Below, one piece after another: positions 1-12,423 of a DNA stretch of 64,000 nucleotides. Numbering within the stretch: the first letter of the stretch is position 1; every line of letters begins with the position of its first letter. The notes under the pieces are model-generated. The model ran no database searches and was not told the origin of the DNA. It saw only the letters and a program-made list of their open reading frames with translations. Origin of the DNA: Mermis nigrescens (taxonomy: Eukaryota; Nematoda; Enoplea; Mermithida; Mermithidae); assembly GCA_036768485.1 (NCBI GenBank), contig JAVLUZ010000509.1:248001-312000 (forward strand), given 5' to 3'. The position numbers and the translations under genes are program-made.

Positions 1-2560
1 ACTTTTCATGACCCTATTTAACCCTTATCAAAAAGAAGTTCAACCTTTTGTGACTACATCATCTTAGATCAATCACCGTCAACCGGGTGCAGTGGCGCAC
101 AATTTCAAACAACATGGTCAATGCCCACTATGTGCGGAACGGCCATTAAGCAAGTAAGCAAGAAGAATCAGGGAGTAGAATGTCAATAGAGTACTTACCT
201 TGATATAACTTAAAGCTACAGCAAATTATACAAAAAATGTAACAGACAACAATATAACAATCATTTAAGAGCATTCGTAGAGCTTCAAAAAGAAAAAGAG
301 AAAAGAAATGAAACATCTAATTATATAACATTAAAAAGGGATGTAAAAGAATATATAAAACATATAAAACAAAAACTGAAGAACGTAATCAATTCTTGGC
401 AAAACCTGCACCTCTAAAATATTAAACCTGATCAATAAATCTGTTCTAAAAATTAAACTAAAATTAAAAAAAATGAAAAATTAAAAAATTAAAATAAAAA
501 TAAAATTAAGAAAAGAAATAAAATGAAATTCAAGAAATAAAAATAAATATAACAATAAAATATCAAAAATTTAAAAATAAAAATAGACATTGAAATATAA
601 ATATGAAGGAACAAAAATCAAAATTGGAATTAAAAATATCAATAATGAAAAATTAGGAAATAATGAAAATTCAAAAATTTTAAGGACAAAAACTGAAATA
701 AATAAGAATAAAAATTAAACATAAAACAAAAAAATAAAAATTATCAATAGCATGAAATAGAAATCATAATTTGCAGCTGATGGAATAAGTTTGCAATTTT
801 TGGCAAAACTTGCATTCTTGAAAAGATGAACTTGAAGAATAGATCTGTTTCTAAGAATCAAAACTTAAAATAAAGAATTAAAAATAAAAAACTTAAATGT
901 TTCTCAATAGTCATTGCAATTTTTGGATAAAAATAAACACTAAAATAAAAATATTTGAAAATAAAAATCAAAATTCAAATTGAAAATACAAATGAATAAA
1001 AATTAAAAAATTAAAAAAATTAATCACTTGTAAAACACTAATAAAAATCCGGAAATCAAAAATTTAGATTATTTTATTATGAATCACGGAGTTGAATATA
1101 AATAGACTACTTGCAAAGATCTAATTAATAGCTACAGCAAAATATAGAAAAAATAAAACTTACACAATGATATGAAAATCATTTGATAACATTTATACAA
1201 TTTTTGAAAGAAGGAGTAAAAAGATACAAAACATCTCATCATAACATATTCAATGGAATGTAAAACATTGATTAAAACATGAAAAAAATTTTAAATATGA
1301 TTATTAAGAATCATGGAGTCGAATATCAATAGATTACTTACCTTGACCTTACTTATAGCTACAGCAAAATATAGAAAAAATGTAACCTAGACAATGATAT
1401 ATAAGTCATTCAAGGACATTTGTTATTGGACAGCTTTTAGAAGAAAGAGGAAAACTAATAAAACATCTTATTAGATAACATTCAATGGAATGCAAAGCAA
1501 TAAATAAAAAATTTAATGCAAAATTTTATATTATAATTATTGAGGAATCAGGGAGTAGAATGTCAAGAAAGTACTTACCTTGATCTAACTTATAGCTACA
1601 GCAAATTATACAAAAGATGTAACACACAACAATATAACAATCATTTAAGAACATTTGTACAGCTTCAAAAAGAAAAAGAGAAAAGAAATGAAACATCTAA
1701 TTATATAACATTAAAAAGGGATGTAAAAGAATAGATGAAACATATAAAACAAAAACTGAGGAACGTAATCAATTTTTGGCAAAACCTGCACCTCTAAAAT
1801 ATTAAACCTGATCAATAAATCTATTCTTAAAAATTAAAACTAAAAATTAAAAAAATGAAAAATTAAAAAAATTAAAATGAAAATAAAATTAAGAAAACAA
1901 ATAAAATGAAATTCAAAAAAAAATAAATATAACAATAAAATATCAAAAATTTAGAAAATAAAAATAGACATTGAAATATAAATATGAAGAAACAAAAATC
2001 AAAATTGGAATTAAAAATATCAATAAGGAAAAATTAGGAAATAATGAAAATTCAAAAATTTTAAGGACAAAAATTGAGATAAATAAGAATAGAAATTAAA
2101 CATAAAACAAAAAAATAAAAATTATCAATAGCATGAAATAGAAATCGTAATTTGCAGCTGATGGAATAAATTTGCAATTTTTGGCAAAACTAGCATTCTT
2201 GAAAAGGTGAACTTGAAGTATAGATCTGTTTCTAAAAATAAAAACTTAAAATAAAGAATAAAAAATAAAAAACTTAAATGTTTCTCAATAGTTATTGCAA
2301 TTTTTGGATATAAATAAACACTAAAATAAAAATATATGAAAATAAAAATCAAAATTCATATTGAAAATACAAATGAATAAAAATTAAAAAATTTAAAAAA
2401 TTAATCACTTGTAAAACACTAATAAAAATCCTGGAAATCAAAAATTTAGATTATTTTATTATGAATCACGTAGTTGAATAAAAATAGACTACTTGCAAAG
2501 ATCTAATTAATAGCTACAGCAAAATACAGAAAAAAGAAAACTCTCACAATGATATGAAAA
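1..2560. repeat. AT-rich complex satellite, 1.38-kb higher-order unit
   Basis: A block starting at 165 (GAATCAGGGAGTAGAATGTC) returns at 1545 and stays nearly collinear with an offset of about 1380 bp until roughly 2560, so there is one full unit and one truncated unit. A shorter module of about 230 bp that begins GAATCA(C/T/G)GGAGT recurs at 1081, 1308, 1545 and 2463. The pair around 400 and 795, sharing TTGGCAAAACYTGCA, shows a further internal duplication. The strand is very A-rich with long AAAATTAAAA runs. No coding capacity is convincing; the short ORFs here are chance frames. The array ends abruptly against a gag fragment near 2560. Confidence 0.85.
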
Positions 2561-3513
2561 TTCTTTCATTTTTGTAAGTCGAATCGTATTGCGAATTAGA
2601 ATACTGATTTTTTTGTTTATTAAAATTTCGATTATTGAAACAATTTGGAGGCGCCGCTGGTTTCCTGCATTCATAATTAGTATAATTACTCAATTTCACT
2701 TCATCTTTTTCCCGTCTAAGTGCTTCAATTTCTTTTTGTACTTCTAGCAAAGATTTAGATAACTCTGCTACTGATGAGTTGAATGTCGATGTATCCTTAT
2801 TAATACTGTTTGTTGCAGTACCTTGATTGCAAATTAGCGGATATTCCGCATTTTTTTGCAAGCTTCATTGCCTGCTGATATGATTTTGGCGTGCCAAATA
2901 TCTGTATTTGCGATTTCAATTTTGGTAATAGCCCTTTAATGAAACTAACTTTCAGTTGATCTTCCAGCTGATCAAACGATAAATTAAGAAATGCACGCTT
3001 CGCCAATTTTTGCAAATTATGTACGTAATGATCGACCGATTCATTTTCTTTTTGTCAAATCTCTTGAAAATCTAAAATCGTTTGGTCCTGAAAGCCAGGA
3101 GGCAAAAATTTTTCGATTAATGCCTTTTTAATTTCCAAATAACCCATTTCTGCTGCTGAGCCTAAGTCTTTAAATACTGATCTGGGATAAGCGTCAAGGA
3201 AAAATGGCAAAATTGACAACTTACTGTCATTTGTTGCTCTAGCAGCTAATGCTAACGAATCGAATTCCTCGAAAAATGCGATTATTTCTTTACCTGCCGT
3301 ACCACTAAATGGATTTAATCGCCAGCAAGCAAGTTCTAAAAATTTTGAGTGTTGCAAGCACTCCGCTAAATCTGAATTACATTCAAAGGAGTCAACTTCT
3401 CCTTGATTTTCTTGATTTGGATTTGGATTTGGCATTTCGTTTTCTGATTTCTCTACGTTTCCTGCACTACTTCGCGATCGTGTTATCATCCAATTATTAC
3501 TGCAAATTGACAA
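2544..3513 (-). pseudogene. gag: Broken Gypsy-type gag fragment (lineage different from copies A and B)
   Basis: Read on the minus strand, this resembles the capsid region of Ty3/Gypsy Gag. A leader rich in N, P and Q is followed by a helical domain containing WRLNPFSGTA near residue 60 and EFDSLALAARATNDSKL, which matches the usual retrotransposon gag pattern of a short W/F motif followed by long helices. The frame stops at 3055 and continues in the same frame to about 2860, where it slips into another frame that ends in a coiled-coil-like stretch (VQKEIEALRREKDEV) and an asparagine-rich tail. No zinc knuckle is visible. It is clearly different from the gag at 27526-28773. It lies against the satellite, so its 3' part is lost. 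Known: the family forms the particle shell. Inferred: this copy is dead. Confidence 0.6.
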
Positions 3514-4133
3514 GGTTTATTCTCGTTTTTATCAAATTAATTAACAAGGTTTATTCTCGTTTTCATCTCCGTGAGACCTCCATTTGCAATGCGCCGTGTA
3601 CTTCTAATTTAGATTGCTTTAATCAGTTAACAAAAATAGATAAGTTCAACAATCGGATATACAACGTTAAATCAAAATCAGAGAAATCATTTTAGACGCT
3701 CTTTCATTATGCCGTCCAAACCAACACTGTCCTTATTCCTTCTCTACATGCAGGCAGACAACGATGCATTTGTCACCTATTTTGCATTTTTTTCACCATT
3801 CATATTACAGAATTGGCGTCCCTTTTTATTACCACACTAGCGTCTATTAGGATGAATCAAATCAATGGTTAGAAAAGAATTCGAACTGATTTTTGAATAA
3901 CAATAGTCTAATTTCCGTAATAAATGCGAGACTGTGTATCAATATGTTTGTAGCATATTGCACTAGCTATTGGTAGATATAGGCAGGTATAGTCATATAT
4001 AGGTAAATTACATAAATACTTCCAATAAATTTAATTTAGGCAAAGCATGATTTTACTTGGAAATAATTTAATCTCAAAATTAGTCAAATGAATATGAATT
4101 CAAATAAGTTCCTTCTTAGTAGAATTGACCACT
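3514..4133. other. Non-coding stretch between the gag fragment and copy A
   Basis: This holds a 34-bp tandem duplication (period starting ACAAGGTTTATTCTCG, about 3510-3577) and AT-rich sequence. A segment near 3806 (TTACAGAATTGGCGTCCC) resembles an LTR end plus primer-binding site on the plus strand, but no matching LTR is visible, so I do not call it. I could not find the 3' LTR of copy A here. Confidence 0.4.
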
Positions 4134-7100
4134 TCAATATTCAATGCTACCCTCACTCAAGGAATCAGCTTCATCATGTATATTACATTTTTCTCCACAA
4201 AACAAACATATATGATTTAGGTGAAGCACTTTGTTCCTTCTACGACCTCCTAAATACTTAATAATTGCATTTGCTCCTCGGATTTGTTGAATCAAATGAG
4301 GTCCAAGCCATTGTTCTTGGAATTTACCATTAAAACAAGCATTCTTGTACAACACAAGTTGGCCTACCTTATAGGGTTGCTCACCTACAACCCTATTCCA
4401 CTGATCATCCTTTTGCTGTTGTTGTGCCTGTGCATGACGAGCAGCATCAGCAGCCATTCCTCAAGCAATTTGTAGGTCAACGAGTATCTTGCAAAGCAAC
4501 AATGCTGGTAAGAGATTTTAGTTGTCAATCTAACATTGAGTCAGAGCTTACTTGATTGGCAATTTGACATTCTGACTGTAGATCAAATAAGAGGGTGAAT
4601 AACCATACTTTTATGCCTAGAAATATTATAAGCAAAAGTCACTGCTGAAAGATGTCTATCTCAGTCATTTTCTCCTTGTAAAGTAGTAGATAGCATAGTA
4701 CTAAGAGTACAATTAAATTGCTCAACTAAACCATTAGTTTGAGGGCAATAAGCTTAAGAAGTTATATGTCTGACCTCAAAAAGTTGGCATACTTCCTGAA
4801 AAGTTGCTGTTACAAATCTGGATCCTCTGTCGGATTGAATGACTATTGGAGCTCCAAAACGTAAAATGATCTTCTCCATAAACTGTTCAGACTGCTCGTA
4901 AATCAGTTCTGGCCACAGTTTCAGCCCATTTTGTAAGCCGATCTATAAAATCTAAAATGTGATTTTTCCCTCATATCCCCTGGAGAGGACCCATGATTTT
5001 TCCCTCATATCCCCGGGAGAGGACCCATGGTATCCATGACCTATGATTCCATAGCCGCTGTTACAGGAATTGGCTTCACAGGTTGAACCATTAAATCTTG
5101 TGTTATAGGTTTATGTTGTTGACATTGTAGGCATTCTCAGCAATGTTGACAAACATCCAAACGCATACCTGACCAAAAGAACCTTTCTTTGGCCTTTTGA
5201 AAAATTATATGGAAGGCTAGATGCCCTGAAATAGTATCCTCATGTAAGGCATGCAAAATAAGCGGAACCATTCTCCTAGGTATAGATTAAACTGGAACTA
5301 TAGTAGCATTATGCCCTGAAATAGTATCCTCATGTAAGGCATGCAAAATAAGAGGAACTGTTCTCCTAGGTATAGCTAAAACTGGAACTATAGTAGCATT
5401 TTGTTGATATTTCAAAATTTCATTGTCCAAAATAAAATTTTTGGAAGTTTTCCATTGTCCTGGTGAAATTTTGGTAGGCATTCAACGATTTTGCAGAAAT
5501 TGGAAGATTGGTCCAAGGAAAACATCTTTTCTTTACATAATTTTTAAATTTTCAGGTAATTAAATCACACAAGCATCACGAGTGAAATTTTCTGCTAATT
5601 TTTTTTAAAGTGTATGAAGGTAGACAAGAAAAGGCATCGGCAGTTTCCATTATCTTTTCCTTCATAATAATTTATATCATAATCATACTCTTGAAAAGAT
5701 AAAACCCATTGAACTAATTGAGATGGAGAAATATCATAAACTTTTAGTAATTTTATAGGTGTGTGATCAGTAAAAAGTGCAAATTTATGATCATATAAAT
5801 AAGGTCAAAATTGTTTGATAGTCCAAACTATAGACAATGCCTCCTTTTCTATTGTACTGTAGTTTTTCTCAGATTTGGTTACAGTTATAGAAATAGAAGC
5901 AATTGGGCATTCTTTACCGTCTACTTCTTGAGATAATACTCCACTTATACCAACACCGCTGGCATCAGTTTGAACAATGTAAGGTTGAGTAAAATCAGGA
6001 AAAGCTAATGATATAGTACTTATTAAATCATTTTTAACGTTCTGAAAACTTATTTGACAATTTTTGGACCAATTAAAGGCACTTTCTTTACGCAAGAATT
6101 TATTCAAATTATAAGTTTTATCAGCAAAATGATCCACAAATCTGTGATTTTAATTTGCTAGGCCAAGAAAACTATATACTTCAGTTACCGTCTAGGGTGG
6201 TGGCATACTTACCGAAGCCTCAATTTTGGCTGGATTATCCTCAGACCATTTTTATCTATGATATGGCCCAGATATTTCACTTCGGCCAATCCGAATTCAC
6301 ATTTCTTTAGCTTTAATATTAAAACAGCTTTTTGAAGCCAATCAAAAACATTCTGCTATTTGTCTAAATGACTATTAAAATCTGGACTACAAATAAAAAT
6401 ATCATCTAGATACACAAAACAATTACGCCAATTTAAATTGCGTAAAACCTGTTCCACGGTTCTTTGAAATGTGGCAAGGGCATTGGTAAGACCATAACAT
6501 TTAATTCAAAAAGACCCAAAAATGAATTAAAAGCAGTCTTTGGTTTATCTGATTTGAGCATTTCAACCTAATGATACCCTTGTTCTAGATATAAAGTAGT
6601 AAAAATGCAAGATCCTTTATGCATCTATGCGTCTTTTACAGTGCATTTATTCAATTTTCAATAATCAAGGCAAAATCTTTTTGTACCATCCTTTTTATTT
6701 ACTAGTACAATAGGAGCAGCCCAAATACTCTGAGATGGTCTGATTGTTCCATCCTCCAGCATTTTTGGAATGTGCTCTTCAACTGTATGTCTTTTTGCAT
6801 AAGGTAATCCATAAGGTGGCTGAGCAATAGGTCGGCTTTGACCTGTATTAATTGCATGCTGAACAACAGAACTTTGGCCTAAAGATCGATTTACACCAAA
6901 AATACTGGCATTTTGCTCTCAAAATTACAAAAACTGCTTCAAAATATGCAAATTGGTAATATGAATTAATTTTTGTTGAACCATAATTTGGAAATTTTTC
7001 ATTTCTGCATTATTTGCATTCCTGTCCATTTATAAAGAATCTTGAGGTTTCAAAATAGTAGAGACGGATGCAATTTTGGTATTTTTATACAACTTTGTAG

Positions 7101-7700
7101 ATTGTTTGACTGGAAACAAGGATAAATTTGAATCGTCAAAGAAACAAAAATTTGGAGAGTAAAGTGGTAGTTGAGAATTTTTGAGTAAATATTTCACATC
7201 AATCCATTGATTTTTTAGATGATTTATATTAGATTGTACCAAATTCAAGCAAATAGAATTTGGTGGAAGAATTACGTTTTCTTTGTCAGAAATGAAAGCT
7301 AATGTCAATTTTGGGTTATTTAGTCAAATTGAAAAGTGGAATTGGAGTGTTTTTACCAAAACTTACAAGTCCGGCTTTGTGATCTATCATATCACAGATT
7401 GACCTACCACCTAACAATTGTATAGCATCATAATCCAACACTATAGGGTACGGGCTTCCGACCATAACTATAAAAGAAATCAGGAGACATGAATCTCCAA
7501 TCTGCACCTCAATAGTCTTTTTGCATTTAAGGCATTCCCCATTATGGATGTCGCATTGACGGACATCCTAGACTCCAAATTATCCGAAAGATTTAGTTCT
7601 CGCAAAATGGCATTATCAATTATAGAAATGGTAGAGCCACTATTGATTAGAGTTTCTACTTGCTGACCATTAAAAAATTTTATGAAAATATGCAGTCAAA
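4134..7700 (-). pseudogene. pol: Copy A: decayed Gypsy-type pol (protease, RT, RNase H, integrase)
   Basis: The minus strand is collinear with pol of copy B (21989-25443) but broken by many stops and shifts. Protease lies near 7640; its active-site triplet reads N-S-G where copy B has D-S-G, so the catalytic aspartate is lost. RT keeps the YLDD box near 6405. RNase H (6137-5805) shows the TDASG motif and the IEKEALSIVW stretch. The integrase zinc region (about 5500-5150) contains a 90-bp local tandem duplication (5222-5401). The integrase core near 4745 has an in-frame stop before the CPQTNGLVE stretch. The C-terminal ORF 4457-4134 (107 aa) holds a GPY/F-like WLGPH motif and ends naturally. 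A second, 34-bp duplication lies at about 4967-5034. It is an old, inactive copy. Confidence 0.85.
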
Positions 7701-7799
7701 GCCACTTTTTAACAGACATATTTTCATTTATTGGATAGATTGGGACTCAAGAAGGGCTTTTCAATCTACAAAGGGTCAGAGTTTCTTGTGTATTTCATA

Positions 7800-9771
7800 A
7801 AGCGGGTCTAGAATACTGTGCCACATAGGGGTTCAAGTATGGGTAACATTTCTTCTTGATCTATTTCTTTCACAAATATTGCCCAAACAGTTGAAAAATC
7901 TGGGGTAGAGTTACCCAAACCAATGGCAAAACATGGCACAGCATCCACATATCCAGTGGCACCATAAACAGCACCACTCGAACCAAATTCCAAATAAGAT
8001 ATATACAATATAATTGTAATAAGTATAACCCAAAACAGTATATTGATTAAAAGTGCCAAAATCCTGTAAAAGGCAAAAAAGCATGACTCATCATTTGAAA
8101 GATACCTCCTATGGCAGCTTGTAAATGAGTAGTATTTAGTCCATTTACATCTATTACTCCATTTTCAATGTCTTTTAAGGCTTGCTAAAATTGAGCAGGA
8201 TTAACATGTAAAGTAGAAGTAAAATTGATAAGCTGTTCCATTTGTTGTTTTATTCTCCAATTTTCCAAAGTTGCTAATTCTAAAGATGTTTTAAATGGCA
8301 GAAATTGTCCATTTCCTTTATGTGAATAAACTGGATCGAAAATAATAGGTAATCTTTTGAAATTAGGAATTGAAACATTAAATTTTTGCTGTATAAGTGG
8401 ATTCATGTCAATAATCCATTTTGCACTGACCCAATGCTTTAATAAAGGGTCAAAATGGACACCTGATGGAGCCTGGTGACAGGGTATTTTAGGAGAGTAA
8501 GAGACAATATCTTCAGTTTCAGGTAGTATGTAATAAATGGTTTCATTAAGCACAATAGGTAGAGGTGAATAACATTCACCTTTCTTTCGATAGTTCCAAA
8601 AGATTAACAGGTTTAATTTGAACACAGGACCAAATAAAGAGGACTTCTCCTGCTGAAAAAGCAGCAACATCATTTCTTTATGTCCAAAGGCGAGCAGCAA
8701 GAGTACTGTCCATACGTAAAAATTGATGAACTATTTGTAATTCTAAATCAGCTAAATTACACAGTTGTGTCCAAACTTGTGAAAAACGAACAGTTTCCAT
8801 TTCATTAATTTGTTGTTTTGAATATTGAATTTTAGCGTCAAATTCTGCATAAGTGGTAATTCCAGAAGTTAATTTTAAACCTTTAAGAATTTCAGAGCTG
8901 TTTTTAGCTGTTTGCCTTCTGTTAATTTTAGAAGTTGTAGGATAAGCTTTTGCGTAACTATTGCTATTGAAAGTCTGGATGAGAGTCCCTTGATCTGTGT
9001 ACACAATAAAGTTAGGAATACAGATATGTATAGGGTTGGGGAGAAGCTTTAAAGCAGTAAAAGCTTCATGCAAGACCTCAATAGTGTAATAAAATCCTGA
9101 TCTCAGTATTTTATAGTTATAGACATCAGTAACAAACAGGCATGGGGTTTTGATCTGAGTGGGTTCTCATATTAGGGTACCATCCTCGACGTCACACCAT
9201 CCAGTCTCAGGCTTACAAGCAGTTAAATCGCTTAAATTCGAGCTCATGTGGTAACCATCATAAGTAGCTATTTGTCCTTTTTGTACAATGACATTATCAA
9301 CACTGTTACAGATATCTTTGCAGCAATATTGATATTTAACATTTAAAGTATGATTAGATTGCCAAATATTAGGTTTCACTTGATATAAACTTAAGCCTCA
9401 AAACCAGTTTGTGCTTATCATTCTCAGACATCTGTGCTGACTTATTTTGTAAGATTCTTGAGATTCTTGTAATATTCCTCTAGATCCTAAAAATCCAGTA
9501 TTTGTGCAAATAGTATGTGTAAAAGCAGTACATTTGAATGCAGTAATTAAAAGAGCATCCAAAATTGGAGTTAATAAATTTGCAGTAAATAAATTTGCAG
9601 TAAAAGTTTTTACATCATTTTCCGAAGAAGGTGGCTTACAATTTGATTTTGTAGGTAAAAAAATGAATTCTAGAAGTATGCAGTCCACACAATTGATAAG
9701 CTCGTACATTAATGTTAGGCAAAGTATGTACTGCTGTAAGTAAAAAGACAGCAAAAAGGATGTTGAGCATT
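7800..9771 (-). pseudogene. env: Copy A: broken env-like glycoprotein ORF, lying between gag and pol
   Basis: Fragments 9754-9398, 9379-9167, 9073-8678, 8700-8185 and 8059-7808 align in order with the env-like ORF of copy B (27478-25358). They begin with the same short hydrophobic start. They share the cysteine-rich CCKDICNSVDN segment, the basic site followed by a long helical region, and a C-terminal membrane segment (about 8050-7985). The breaks are scattered nonsense codons and frameshifts, and a one-base indel just after the membrane segment moves it out of the cysteine-rich tail frame seen in copy B. Known: retroelement env proteins are membrane glycoproteins that allow particle entry. 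Inferred: this copy is non-functional. It matters because it shows that copy B's gene order is not a local accident. Confidence 0.75.
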
Positions 9772-9799
9772 ATTTTTAAAATTTCGGACAGAAAATGAT

Positions 9800-10440
9800 T
9801 AAAATTTTGCAAATTGACTTTATTTTGATCATTTCCTTGATGTTGAATCTTTGCTACAATTTGCGAACATTCAAGCTAATTTTCATCATTTTCAAACATT
9901 AGCAAATTTTCTTCTAAAATGCTCGGATTTTGCAATTTTTCAACATGTTGAATACATAGGTGGGCGGCACCAAAATTCTGGGGGGTGAAAAAATTTTTTA
10001 AGGTAAAAAATGGTCTTAAAAGTGGTCGTATGGCGAAAAAAACACCATTTTTTGACGTTTCCCATCAAGCTCTATCTAATGGCATCAAAAACTTGCTAAA
10101 AAAGCAAGAAAAAATTTTTTCTGGGGGGGTATTTCAACTTCTGGGGGATGGGGTGTATACCCCCCCATTTCCCCCACAACCCACAAAAACTGGTGTTGCG
10201 ACTGAGGCGGCGATTTGAATCAAGGGAACCATTGCTGAGCAGTCATTTTGTTTTTTGCCACTTTTATTTTGCAGCTGCCATGGCATTAGCTGCTTACTTA
10301 CTGCGAACAAACTGCTAGATGGTTGCCATTCTGCCTCAAGTCACTGCTGAGTCTCTGCTTGTCAAGCCAGCATATCCACCTCCTGAAATGTTGTTGGTGT
10401 CCTGTCTGATACAAAACGCAAAAGTCAGAATTTAAACTAT
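9800..10440 (-). pseudogene. gag: Copy A: gag remnant, split by an M1 repeat
   Basis: 9800-9954 matches the Gag C-terminal tail of copy B (27530-27668), and 10179-10440 matches copy B gag at about 27963-28235. Between them an M1 element replaces about 290 bp, including the zinc-knuckle codons. Upstream of 10440 similarity to copy B stops, so the 5' half of gag, the leader and the LTR are missing. Confidence 0.7.
9955..10178 (+). mobile_element. M1 repeat copy 1 (hAT-type MITE), in copy A gag
   Basis: It begins CATAGGTGGGC and carries the M1 core (ATGGCG...CACCATTTTTTGACG...TCTAATGGCATC) and the G-run ending. Unlike the other copies it has no 8-bp duplication, because 290 bp of gag is missing at the junction, so deletion or recombination followed insertion. 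Confidence 0.75.
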
Positions 10441-11160
10441 CTGTTGTGAATGATCGCTACTTTTATTTGTTAACATGTGAATAACAATGTGACAATGAGT
10501 TTCTCTGTATACACACATAAAAGTAGAAGTACATGAGCATAAAAATTGAAACAGTGAATAATTATCAATGGACAATATGTAGACATCATTCATCCCACGC
10601 TCAACCAAGAATTTTCAATGAAAATCGCCCAGAAAAGCAACTACCAAAGCTGTCACATGGAATTCCCATGTTTGAACATTATCACGATTCAGCAACTCGT
10701 GATTTATGATTAAGTGACACATGCAATACTATGTTCATTCATCTTGTCATTCTTGTCCTATAATTGCTTTATTATTACATTGCTTCAATACAAAGGAGAA
10801 TAGCTTAATTCGTGTTGTCAGATTGACAGGACATAGTGATAAGTAAGCTGACTACAGTATTCTTTAGTAGTTTGAACAAAATTCCTTAAGTATTCAAATT
10901 AATTGAGAATCATTAGCTAAATTGATAGATAGTTTTTATTCTGTGTAAAAAACGACTTTGATACAATAGGAATTAGGTAAACTGTATATATTCCTTAAAT
11001 ACGTTAAGCACAGAATTATTGGCAATAGCGCCAGGGAAAAATTTGAGAATCTCCCTTCAGTCTGATAGCAATTTAAATAAAATGTCACAGCAATTATTTG
11101 TGTCTAGGTCAGTGCTGATTAGGCAGATAATTGACATGGTATGGATGAAGTGCCAATTAA
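10441..11160. other. No gene seen
   Basis: AT-rich unique-looking sequence with no coding frame, long repeat or RNA gene that I can support. Confidence 0.5.
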
Positions 11161-11622
11161 TAGAGCATTGAGTAATGAATAAAATTGTTCTGAATCAGAG
11201 AATGCTGTTAATTTAAGGAAAAATTTGTTAAATAGAGTAAATCATTTAATAAGCATGTTAGAAACACAGAGTTGTCAGTGGGATGTCTTGCAAAGAACAC
11301 TGAGTTCGAGCAACATAGAGAAAGAGCTCGGAATATATAGTAAATATTGTGTAAAGTGCCCTAACTTTATTCAACTTGCTGTCCAAGGCAGAGAAGCTAG
11401 CTTCACTTTGAATCCGAGATAATAGAAATGAAAGATTTGATAATGAAATTAAGAGGCTCTACACACGTATCTAATTCTTTTGTGAGCAGTCCTACCGTTG
11501 ATTCTAGTAGCTTACAAGTGGAAAGCCTTCGAATTCAACTGCCCAAGTTACATTTGCCTCTATTTTTTTGTGATAGTTTAAAATGGATCAAGTTCTGGGA
11601 TGCCTATTGTCACGGAAAGTGA
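11161..11622 (+). pseudogene. gag: BEL/Pao-like gag fragment (DUF1759-like)
   Basis: Two adjacent plus-strand ORFs (11225-11422 and 11428-11622) read as one broken protein. The first resembles the helical N-terminal part of BEL/Pao Gag, with a short ORF around LNRVNHLISMLE. The second contains LRIQLPKLHLPLFFCDSLKW followed by IKFWDAY, which fits the DUF1759 signature (x-LPKLxLPxFxGDxxxWxxFWDxF) of BEL/Pao polyproteins. The usual glycine after F is replaced and two stops separate the halves. No pol follows. I am fairly sure of the superfamily, less of the boundaries. Confidence 0.6.
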
Positions 11623-12380
11623 AAAGATTGCAGTGTTATTTAGATTTTTTTAAAATGGTTTTTCATCAAATTCGCATTTTTTAGCATTTATTAGTTTATA
11701 GCATTACCTGGTTTAACCACATAGGTATAGTAACTTTTATTTTTAAATGTCAGAGATTTGATATATTGCTTCAGTTTTTTTCTTTTCCGTCTGAAATTTA
11801 GTTGCCAATTAATTATTTTATTGGGAGCGCCAAATGTCTCAAACAGCCACCTGCAGTTATTAAATATTATCTTAGCTTTTACCTTATATCGAATTCACAA
11901 GAACCCTACTCAAAAAATACCTATTTAGTTGACGTCAATTGCTTTCATATTAAATATACATGACTCGCTAACAAAAGATACTAATTTTGCTCGAAATATT
12001 CAATATTATATTAATTCTACATGAATCCTATAAAAAGTATGCTTATTTTTCCCAAAACACCTGACCCACCGTAAAATCTACATAACCCCATGTAAAGTAT
12101 ACTAAATTACTCAGGAATCCAGTCATCTCCCATAAAATGCATTCAGTCTTGCACAAAATATATAAAATTCCAAAGACCAAATGTTATCCCATAAAATGAA
12201 CAGAATTACATAGAAAACATATGAATTCTAAAGGAATGTGCATATAATATACATGATGAAGAAAACATAGAGAGCAATGACCCAACACCCACCTTGCTTA
12301 ACCCACCAATCAGAATCGAGTATTTTAAAATCAAACAGCCAATAGAAAAAGTCACGTGTTAGCTTATCACACCTCCTAGA
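11623..12380. other. AT-rich stretch without a gene
   Basis: No coding frame is supported. It may hold the U3 part of the LTR proposed downstream. Confidence 0.4.
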
Positions 12381-12387
12381 AAAAAAC

Positions 12388-12423
12388 TATAAAAGGTTAT
12401 GACACCATACAAAAGCGCTCAGT
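12388..12423 (+). promoter_or_regulatory. TATA plus initiator core promoter
   Basis: TATAAAAGG at 12388-12396 is followed by an arthropod-type initiator TCAGT at 12419-12423. The TATA to +1 A distance is 33 bp, a normal spacing. The sequence downstream has no long ORF, which fits an LTR R region or a 5' UTR. An AATAAA at 12952-12957 could be the matching poly(A) signal of an LTR. Confidence 0.5.

Noticed and set aside
3800..3830. LTR end and primer site (TTACAGAATTGGCGTCCC)
   Set aside because: No LTR partner and wrong orientation for both neighbouring elements.
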